Shown: piece by piece, positions 6,933 to 11,383 of the stretch
Layout: every line of letters starts with the position of its first letter
How positions within the stretch are numbered: the stretch's first letter is position 1
From: CAYXOX01 sp964466745
Lineage (GTDB): Bacteria; Pseudomonadota; Alphaproteobacteria; Rhodobacterales; Rhodobacteraceae
Direction: 5' to 3'
Length of the DNA: 11,383 bases
Assembly: GCA_964466745.1 (NCBI GenBank)
Contig: CAYXOX010000101.1
Coordinates: forward strand, 1 to 11,383
Translations under genes and position numbers: made by a program
Notes under the pieces: generated by a model
Databases searched by the model: none
What the model was told of the DNA's origin: nothing
Seen by the model: the letters and a program-made list of their open reading frames with translations, nothing else

Positions 6933-7733
6933 TCAGGACTCCTCGAAGGGGCGCATGCGCCGCTTGGAGACATGCCCCTCCACCCGCGCGCCATCGGGGG
7001 TGATGCCCTGCATGTAGTGGCGCTGCCAGCCGGATTTCACCGCCGCTTCCTCCCGCGCGCGGAGCGCCTTGTTGAACTCCGCCCGGCTCTGGGACCACGC
7101 CTTGTAATCGGCCTCGAGGGCAGGATCGTCGGTGATCCGGCGGCGGCGCGGCCGCGATTCGGCGATGCGGCCGTGCTCGCTCAGCGTGATGAAGCAGAAG
7201 GGCTCGTCCTTCTCGAAGCGTACGGTGCCCGGGCGCGTGAAGATCCAGTTCATCGTGAAGGGAAACGGCAGCCAGTCGGTCTCGATGAGCCCCTGCAGCG
7301 GGTAGATCCCGTCCTTGGGCCAGTTCGGGGCGCCGCCGCACCACACGCCCCAGCCCGGCGGGGTGCGGAAGAGATAGCCGGTGTGGAAGGTCATGATGCC
7401 CTTGGTGAAATGCCCGCCCCCGATCGAACCCGCGGGCGGCCAGTCGGCCAGGACCTTCACCGAGATGTCGGAATTGCGCGGCCCGCCCGTCCAGCTCAGC
7501 TCCAGCGGCGCCGGGCACAGGATCTCCCAGCCGGTGCCGTTGGCCATGGTGAGCGGCAGGCAGCGGTAGGGGAACCGGTCGTCGAAGGCATCCATCCAGG
7601 CCCGGTCGCGCCGCGCGGGCTGCAGCCGCGGCGCGAAATCGTGGATCGCGAAGGCATCGATCCAGGGCGGCTCGCCCGGTTCGAGGGGGGGTGGCGTCTC
7701 TGCCTTGAACGGGCCCGCCTCGTCTTCGGCCAT
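6933..7733 (-). CDS. DUF6065 family protein of unknown function
   Basis: A 266-residue protein that I recognise from conserved stretches as DUF6065; no biochemical role is known to me. Key parts are LQPARRDRAWMDAFDDRF (37-54), YRCLPLTMANGTGWEILCP (56-74), GHFTKGIMTFHTGYLFRTPPGWG (107-129) and PLQGLIETDWLPFPFTMNWIFT (145-166). The C-terminal part (185-260) is charged and helical, with many Arg and Lys. There is no signal peptide or membrane helix, so it is probably cytoplasmic. Many Trp, Pro and Gly residues suggest a compact beta-rich fold. The ATG at 7733 (MAEDEAG) is chosen because AAGGAG lies 7 nt upstream; the 44-residue extension to 7865 is Arg/Gly-rich noise. The downstream RNase T2 gene begins 3 nt after its stop, and upstream it is divergent from trcR. 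Confidence 0.82.
   Translation of the reverse strand: MAEDEAGPFKAETPPPLEPGEPPWIDAFAIHDFAPRLQPARRDRAWMDAFDDRFPYRCLPLTMANGTGWEILCPAPLELSWTGGPRNSDISVKVLADWPPAGSIGGGHFTKGIMTFHTGYLFRTPPGWGVWCGGAPNWPKDGIYPLQGLIETDWLPFPFTMNWIFTRPGTVRFEKDEPFCFITLSEHGRIAESRPRRRRITDDPALEADYKAWSQSRAEFNKALRAREEAAVKSGWQRHYMQGITPDGARVEGHVSKRRMRPFEES
6939..6944 (-). promoter_or_regulatory. Ribosome binding site of the RNase T2 gene, inside the DUF6065 gene
   Basis: GAGGAG on the minus strand lies within the last codons of the DUF6065 gene, 9 nt before the GTG at 6929. It supports the rare GTG start and coupling between the two genes. Confidence 0.7.
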
Positions 7734-7740
7734 GGCAGCA

Positions 7741-7746
7741 CTCCTT
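7741..7746 (-). promoter_or_regulatory. Ribosome binding site of the DUF6065 gene
   Basis: AAGGAG on the minus strand, 7 nt before the ATG at 7733. It fixes the start and excludes the in-frame extension to 7865. Confidence 0.8.
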
Positions 7747-7794
7747 GTCTGGCGCGGGCGCACCGGGGGGCCTTCCCCTCCTCGCGCGCTCCGA

Positions 7795-7802
7795 CTATAT
7801 AG
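7795..7802. promoter_or_regulatory. AT-rich palindrome in the divergent DUF6065/trcR region
   Basis: CTATATAG is a perfect palindrome and the only strongly AT-rich spot in the 155-bp gap. TATATA inside it could act as a -10 on either strand. Toward trcR, a weak -35 (TTCCCC, 7773-7778) sits 17 nt upstream; toward DUF6065 no good -35 is visible. Leaders would be roughly 80 and 55 nt. Confidence 0.3.
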
Positions 7803-7876
7803 CCTGCAAGTTCCCCGACAGCGAGAACCCGCCCGTCCGCCGGGCCGCCCCACCGGGCGACGCAAGAGTTATGCGC

Positions 7877-7882
7877 GAGGAG
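7877..7882 (+). promoter_or_regulatory. Ribosome binding site of trcR
   Basis: GAGGAG with a 6-nt spacer to the ATG at 7889. It fixes the start at MGKPIMAK rather than the internal Met6. Confidence 0.8.
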
Positions 7883-7888
7883 TAGACG

Positions 7889-8680
7889 ATGGGCAAACCG
7901 ATCATGGCCAAGGCCACCGCCGTATGGCTGGTGGACAACACGACGATCAGCTTCAAGCAGATCGCGGAATTCTGCGGGCTTCACGAGCTCGAAGTGCAGG
8001 GCATCGCCGACGGCGACGTGGCCGCGGGCGTGAAGGGGTTCGACCCGGTCGCCAACAACCAGCTCACCCAGGACGAGATCGACGCCGCCGAGAAGGATCC
8101 GCTGCACAAGCTGAAGCTGAAGTTCAACGCCGCCGCGGTGGGCGAGGAAAAGCGCCGCGGCCCGCGCTACACCCCGCTCTCCAAGCGCCAGGACAGGCCG
8201 GCCGCGATCCTCTGGCTGGTCAAGTTCCACCCCGAGCTCACCGACGGGCAGATCTCCAAACTGGTGGGAACCACCAAGCCCACCATCCAGTCGCTGCGCG
8301 ACCGCACGCACTGGAACATCTCCAACATCCAGCCGATCGACCCGGTGGCCCTCGGCCTGTGCAAGCAGTCCGAACTCGACGCGGCCGTGCAGAAGGCCAA
8401 CGCCCGCAAGGCCCGCGAAGGCGAGGTGATGTCGGACGACGAGCGCCGCAAGCTGGTGTCGACCGAGCAGTCGCTGGCGATGGAGCCCGAGCCCCGCATC
8501 CCCACCGCGATCTCGGGGCTCGAGACCTTCACGCTGGGCGGAAGCTCCGCCGAGACCGAGGAGGAAGACCCCCGCGACGGGGCGGTGCCCGACGCCGAGA
8601 GCTTCTTCAACCTGCCCGCCGGCGGCGACGAGGACGACGAGGACGAGGACGAGGACGACGGCCGGTCCCGCCAACGCTAG
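7889..8680 (+). CDS. trcR: Cell-cycle transcriptional regulator TrcR (DUF1013 family)
   Basis: Putative DNA-binding regulator conserved in alphaproteobacteria and named in Caulobacter for a role in cell-cycle transcription. It has 263 residues. The N-terminus (KATAVWLVDNTTISFKQIAE, 8-27) with EFCGLHELEVQGIADGDV (27-44) looks like one helix-turn-helix. A second, clearer one lies at 105-140, including LTDGQISKLVGTTKPTIQSL (117-136). In between is a charged linker with KLKLKFN (74-80) and KRRGPRYTP (88-96). From about 195 the protein becomes disordered and acidic, ending in DEDDEDEDEDD (247-257) and a basic GRSRQR tail. The DNA-binding part matches the family well; the acidic tail is the variable part. 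The gene stands alone, is divergent from the DUF6065 gene and is followed by the palindromic repeat at 8714. The target genes cannot be seen. Confidence 0.9.
   Translation: MGKPIMAKATAVWLVDNTTISFKQIAEFCGLHELEVQGIADGDVAAGVKGFDPVANNQLTQDEIDAAEKDPLHKLKLKFNAAAVGEEKRRGPRYTPLSKRQDRPAAILWLVKFHPELTDGQISKLVGTTKPTIQSLRDRTHWNISNIQPIDPVALGLCKQSELDAAVQKANARKAREGEVMSDDERRKLVSTEQSLAMEPEPRIPTAISGLETFTLGGSSAETEEEDPRDGAVPDAESFFNLPAGGDEDDEDEDEDDGRSRQR
8627..8659 (+). repeat. GAC/GAG codon repeat in trcR
   Basis: Eleven consecutive Asp/Glu codons, largely GACGAG hexamers, encode the acidic tail (residues 247-257). Such hexamer runs can gain or lose units without breaking the frame. Confidence 0.75.
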
Positions 8681-8713
8681 CACCGCGGCCCGGCTTCGGG
8701 CGGGGCGAGGGAA

Positions 8714-8759
8714 CCGGAGGGCCACTGCCCCTCCGGACCTCCCCGGAGTATTCCCGCCA
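8714..8759 (+). repeat. Palindromic intergenic repeat, copy 1 (after trcR)
   Basis: A 46-nt element matching copy 2 at 9528-9573 at 42 of 46 positions in reverse orientation, with a 28-nt identical core. In the trcR direction it reads: arm A CCGGAGGGCC (8714-8723), loop ACT, arm B GCCCCTCCGG (8727-8736, one mismatch to A), spacer ACCTCC, arm A' CCGGAG (8743-8748), TATT (8749-8752). It begins 34 nt after the trcR stop and lies between convergent trcR and recR. It may serve as a transcript 3'-end structure or terminator, although the T-run is poor. The rest of this 186-bp gap (8760-8866) is GC-rich with no clear recR terminator. Confidence 0.8.
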
Positions 8760-8866
8760 AGTTGAAGCAGCACGAGGCAGCCGGCCCCGCGCCGCGCCGG
8801 CCCCTCGTTCGCCCTGCGCGCCTGCCCAACCGGAGCGACGCGCCCCAGGGGCTGCGCGCCGGCCGG

Positions 8867-9466
8867 TCACACGGGCTTGCGCGCGCGCAGCGCCGTGGTG
8901 ATCGTTCCGTCGTCGAGGTAGTCGAGCTCTCCGCCCATGGGCACCCCCTGCGCAAGGGACGTCACCGCAACCCCCGTCGCCTCGAGCGCGTCGGCGATGT
9001 AGTGGGCCGTCGTCTGCCCGTCCACGGTGGCCGCAAGAGCGAGGATCACCTCGGCGATGCCCTCCTCGCGTACCCGCGCCACGAGCCGGGGGATGCCCAG
9101 CTCCTCCGGCCCCACGGCATCGAGCGCCGAAAGCGTGCCGCCGAGCACATGGTAGCGCCCGGCAAAGGCGCCGGAGCGCTCCATCGCCCAGAGATCGGCG
9201 ACGTCCTCGACGACGCAAAGCGGGCCCGCGCGCCGCGCCTCTGCACTGCAGATGCCGCAGACATCCGTCGTGGCGATGTTGCCGCAGACAACGCACTCGC
9301 GCGCGCTCGCTGCGACGTCGGCCATCGCCTCGGCGAGGGGCACGAGCAGCTGCGCCCGCTTGCGAACCAGGTGCAGGACCACCCGCCGCGCCGAGCGCGG
9401 ACCGAGCCCCGGCAGGCGAGACAGGCGCTCGATAAGCTCCTCGAGCGGTCCTTCGGGCCCGCTCAC
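8867..9466 (-). CDS. recR: Recombination mediator protein RecR
   Basis: Acts with RecF and RecO to load RecA on gapped, SSB-coated DNA. It has 199 residues, the normal length. Domains in order: an N-terminal helix-hairpin-helix (about 5-40, RLPGLGPRSARRVVLHL at 17-33), a C4 zinc finger (C58, C61, C70, C73), a Toprim domain (about 82-178, with VVEDVADLWAME and the DALEATGVAVTSLAQGVPMGGELDYLD region) and a short C-terminal part (DGTITTALRAR). The start is taken as the GTG at 9466, giving the family's usual N-terminus. An in-frame TTG at 9535 would add 23 residues of poor quality and lies inside the repeat at 9528-9573. A G-rich run precedes the GTG, but it is not a clear ribosome site. It is the third gene of dnaX-ybaB-recR and sits 184 nt after ybaB, a gap that holds repeat copy 2. 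Confidence 0.95.
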   Translation of the reverse strand: MSGPEGPLEELIERLSRLPGLGPRSARRVVLHLVRKRAQLLVPLAEAMADVAASARECVVCGNIATTDVCGICSAEARRAGPLCVVEDVADLWAMERSGAFAGRYHVLGGTLSALDAVGPEELGIPRLVARVREEGIAEVILALAATVDGQTTAHYIADALEATGVAVTSLAQGVPMGGELDYLDDGTITTALRARKPV

Positions 9467-9527
9467 CGCGCGCGCCCCCCCGATGCACCTGCCCAGTTCC
9501 CCTTTCTGCTCCCGTGCCCCTTCATCC

Positions 9528-9573
9528 TGGCGCAAATACTCCGGGGAGGTCCGGAGGGGCAGCGCCCCTCCGG
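9528..9573 (-). repeat. Palindromic intergenic repeat, copy 2 (between ybaB and recR)
   Basis: Partner of the element at 8714-8759. Read on the minus strand, the direction of ybaB-recR transcription: arm A CCGGAGGGGC (9573-9564), loop GCT, arm B GCCCCTCCGG (9560-9551), a perfect 10-bp stem, then spacer ACCTCC, arm A' CCGGAG (9544-9539) and TATT. It begins 78 nt after the ybaB stop and ends 62 nt before the recR GTG. It therefore lies within the presumed operon and could cause partial termination or processing between ybaB and recR. The flanking 9574-9650 is GC-rich with no other feature seen. Confidence 0.8.
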
Positions 9574-9650
9574 CGGGTCGGCGCGCGCAGCGCGGCGAAA
9601 CCGGCCGCCCGCCGCCGCGCCATGCCCGACGGCCCCCTGCACCGGCCCGC

Positions 9651-9995
9651 TCAGAAGGGCAGCTTCATGCCGGCGGGCAGGCCCAGCCCCTCGGTCAGCT
9701 TGCCCATTTCTTCCTGGGCCCGGGCCTGGGCCTTCTGCTGCGCGTCCTTGATCGCCGCGAGGATCAGGTCCTCCACCACCTCCTTCTCGTCACCCGAGAA
9801 GATCGAGGGGTCGATATCGAGCCCGGTCAGTTCGCCCTTGACGGTCGCCGTGGCCTTCACGAGGCCCGCGCCGCTTTCGCCCTGCACGGTCATGCGGGCC
9901 ATTTCCTCCTGCAGCTCGGACATCTTCGCCTGCATGTCCTGTGCCGTCTTCATCATCTTCGCCATGTCGCCCATGGCGCCCAGACCCTTCAGCAT
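9651..9995 (-). CDS. ybaB: YbaB/EbfC family nucleoid-associated protein
   Basis: Small DNA-binding protein of 114 residues, the usual size. Family members form dimers, bind DNA as a clamp-like structure and influence nucleoid organisation. It opens with MLKGLGAMGDMAKMMKTAQDMQAKMSELQEEM, a Met-rich amphipathic helix (about 8-36). A three-strand sheet follows (about 37-62, with TVQGESGAGLVKATATVKGELTGLDIDPSIF), then a second long helix (70-104) and a short tail GLPAGMKLPF. The ATG at 9995 has GAGGAG 6 nt upstream. Only 10 nt separate it from the dnaX stop, and the ribosome site overlaps that stop codon, so it is almost certainly co-transcribed and coupled with dnaX. A dnaX-ybaB-recR order is common across bacteria. 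Confidence 0.95.
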   Translation of the reverse strand: MLKGLGAMGDMAKMMKTAQDMQAKMSELQEEMARMTVQGESGAGLVKATATVKGELTGLDIDPSIFSGDEKEVVEDLILAAIKDAQQKAQARAQEEMGKLTEGLGLPAGMKLPF

Positions 9996-10001
9996 TCCCG
10001 T

Positions 10002-10007
10002 CTCCTC
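10002..10007 (-). promoter_or_regulatory. Ribosome binding site of ybaB overlapping the dnaX stop
   Basis: GAGGAG on the minus strand, 6 nt before the ATG at 9995. It shares bases with the dnaX TGA (10008-10006), which favours coupled translation. Confidence 0.75.
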
Positions 10008-11383
10008 ATTCGTCCTCGAAAGGATCCCATTCCTCGTCCACCTCGGGCAGCGCCGCTTCCGCGGCCTCGGCCTCGAGCGACCGGCGCGCCCTGATTTCCG
10101 CGATCCGCGCCGCGGGAAAAGCCTCGAGCACCGCCTGAACCAGCGGGTGCTCCAGCGCCTCGGCGGCGAGCGCGTCGCTCCGGGCGGCACGGGCTTCGGC
10201 GATGCTGGGCGCCCCGCCGTCGCGTTCGACGATGACCGCCCAGCGCGCGCCGGTCCAGCCCTGCAGCTGCGCCCCGAGCCGCTGGGCCAGGTCGGCCGGC
10301 GCCTCCGGCCCGGGCACGAAGGCGATCCGCCCCGGGCTGTAGGAGACGAGGCGCACCCCCGCCTCCACCTCCACCAGCAGTTTCACATCGCGGCGCGCGC
10401 GGATCAGCTCCACGACGTCCTCGAAGCGGGCGAAGCGGGCCAGCGCCGCCTCGTGCTCCGGGGCCAGCGCGGCGATCGCCCCCCCACCCCGCCCGGCCAC
10501 GCCGACCGCGCCGGAGCGGGCGTTGTCCGGCATCCGGCCAGCGTCGCCCCGGCCGCCATCGTCGGCACCGCCGAGCGCACCGGCGGCGCCGGAACGCCGC
10601 GCCCGGGCGCCGGGGCCGCGGGGGCTGCCGCCGGCCGCACCCTCGGCAGTGCTCCCCCCGCTCCCGTTCCCGCCGCCGCCCCCGGGGGCGCCTGCGCCCG
10701 CTCCGGAGGGTCCGGCCGGGTTCCGGAGCGGCGGCTCGTCCTGCAACCTGCGCACGAGGTCTTCCGGGCTCGGCAGATCGGCCACATGGGTGAGGCGGAT
10801 CACCGCCATCTCGGCCGCCATCATCGCGTTGGGGGAGAGCGCCACTTCCTCAAGCGCCTTCAGCAGCATCTGCCACATACGCGTCAGCGCGCGCATCGGC
10901 AGCGACTCGGCCATGGCGAGGCCGCGGGACCGCTCGTCGGGGCCGATCGCCGGATCCTCGGCCGCCTCCGGGGTGATCTTGATAACGCTTACCCAGTGGG
11001 TGATCTCGGCGAGGTCGCGCAGCACCGCCAGCGGGTCCGCCCCCTCGGCGTACTGGGCCGAGAGCTCGGCGAGGGCCGCCGCCGCCTCCCCGCGCATCAC
11101 CATGTCGAAGAGATCGAGCACGCGGCCCCGGTCCGCCAGCCCGAGCATCGCGCGCACCTCGGCCGCGGTCGTCTCGCCGGCGCCATGGGAGATCGCCTGG
11201 TCGAGCAGCGAGGTTGCATCCCGCGCCGAGCCCTCGGCCGCCCGGACGATCAGCGCCAGCGCATCCTCGGCGATCGCGGCGCCCTCGGCCTCGGCGATGC
11301 GGCGCATCAGCGCAATCATCACCTCCGGCTCGATCCGCCGCAGGTCGAACCGCTGGCACCGCGAGAGCACCGTCACCGGCACC
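10006..11383 (-). CDS. dnaX: DNA polymerase III subunits gamma/tau (5' end cut by window edge)
   Basis: Clamp-loader ATPase subunit of the replicase; tau also links the loader to the polymerase. The visible C-terminal 458 residues start just before the sensor 1 region (VTVLSRCQRF), so the P-loop and zinc module lie outside the window. Counting from the first full codon: the sensor 2 motif GSARDATSLLDQA at 51-63, the collar domain (domain III) about 75-213, a Gly/Ala/Pro-rich linker 214-305 with runs such as GAPGGGGGNGSGGS (231-244), and the tau-specific C-terminal domain 306-448 ending in the acidic tail EVDEEWDPFEDE. No A-rich slippery heptamer like the one in E. coli dnaX is seen. The protein is intact to its stop; the GTG at 11382 is an internal codon, not the start. 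ybaB follows after 10 nt. Confidence 0.95.
   Translation of the reverse strand, partial: VPVTVLSRCQRFDLRRIEPEVMIALMRRIAEAEGAAIAEDALALIVRAAEGSARDATSLLDQAISHGAGETTAAEVRAMLGLADRGRVLDLFDMVMRGEAAAALAELSAQYAEGADPLAVLRDLAEITHWVSVIKITPEAAEDPAIGPDERSRGLAMAESLPMRALTRMWQMLLKALEEVALSPNAMMAAEMAVIRLTHVADLPSPEDLVRRLQDEPPLRNPAGPSGAGAGAPGGGGGNGSGGSTAEGAAGGSPRGPGARARRSGAAGALGGADDGGRGDAGRMPDNARSGAVGVAGRGGGAIAALAPEHEAALARFARFEDVVELIRARRDVKLLVEVEAGVRLVSYSPGRIAFVPGPEAPADLAQRLGAQLQGWTGARWAVIVERDGGAPSIAEARAARSDALAAEALEHPLVQAVLEAFPAARIAEIRARRSLEAEAAEAALPEVDEEWDPFEDE

Noticed and set aside
3812..7802. Long plus-strand frames opposite the SRPBCC, nudC, RNase T2 and DUF6065 genes and out of frame with pheA
   Set aside because: Their translations are Arg/Ala/Pro/Gly-rich without domains, while the minus-strand genes have intact motifs and good ribosome sites.
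9467..9535. Longer RecR starting at the TTG at 9535
   Set aside because: It would add 23 residues not typical of RecR, and the start lies inside the palindromic repeat. The GTG at 9466 gives the standard length of 199.
8714..9573. Insertion element or composite transposon around recR, bounded by the inverted repeats
   Set aside because: The 46-nt repeats enclose only a normal recR in its normal gene neighbourhood. There is no transposase and no target-site duplication visible, so intergenic palindromes explain it better.
10006..11383. E. coli-style programmed -1 frameshift in dnaX
   Set aside because: No A-rich slippery heptamer is present in the visible part. Only G-runs remain as weak candidates, reported separately.
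1..11383. CRISPR array, tRNA or rRNA gene, prophage or toxin-antitoxin pair
   Set aside because: I saw no spaced direct repeats, cloverleaf-like sequence, phage genes or small paired genes anywhere in the window.

Overview
The window looks like ordinary chromosomal DNA of a high-GC alphaproteobacterium, most likely a member of the Rhodobacteraceae/Rhodobacterales. The evidence is the GC-rich third codon positions, a TrcR-type (DUF1013) regulator found in alphaproteobacteria, a membrane-anchored cytochrome c next to a monofunctional prephenate dehydratase, and a dnaX-ybaB-recR cluster. There are no tRNA or rRNA genes, insertion sequences, phage genes or CRISPR arrays. No new multi-gene system is evident. 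The features worth following up are small RNA/DNA structures and a few odd gene arrangements.

Layout. Positions 1-2776, minus strand: the start of a YejABEF-type peptide ABC importer. yejA encodes the periplasmic binding protein and is followed 15 nt later by yejB, a permease cut by the window edge; yejE and yejF would lie beyond position 1. Upstream of yejA, 2777-3134 is a gene-free stretch holding a possible promoter, an imperfect hairpin and the terminator of the next gene. Positions 3135-4592: a divergent pair, a membrane-anchored cytochrome c (minus) and pheA (plus), around a 117-bp control region. Positions 4565-7733, minus strand, read from the right: a DUF6065 protein, a secreted RNase T2 almost abutting it, the NADH pyrophosphatase NudC and an SRPBCC protein. 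The SRPBCC gene runs 28 bp into the 3' end of pheA. These four may be one transcript, with hairpins in the two larger gaps. Positions 7889-8680, plus strand: trcR, a likely cell-cycle transcription factor with a very acidic tail. Positions 8867-11383, minus strand: the replication/repair cluster dnaX (5' end cut off), ybaB and recR.

How the genes work together. DnaX (clamp-loader gamma/tau), YbaB (nucleoid-associated) and RecR (gap repair) are a widely conserved neighbourhood. YejA and YejB form one importer. The other genes are housekeeping or of unclear function: electron transport, phenylalanine synthesis, NAD(H) turnover and RNA degradation.

Most unusual signal. A 46-nt repeat occurs twice, at 8714-8759 and 9528-9573, in inverted orientation on either side of recR. 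In both places it lies just downstream of a gene (trcR, ybaB) and in the same orientation relative to that gene. Each copy carries a strong hairpin whose second arm can also pair with a third arm downstream, so two alternative folds exclude each other.
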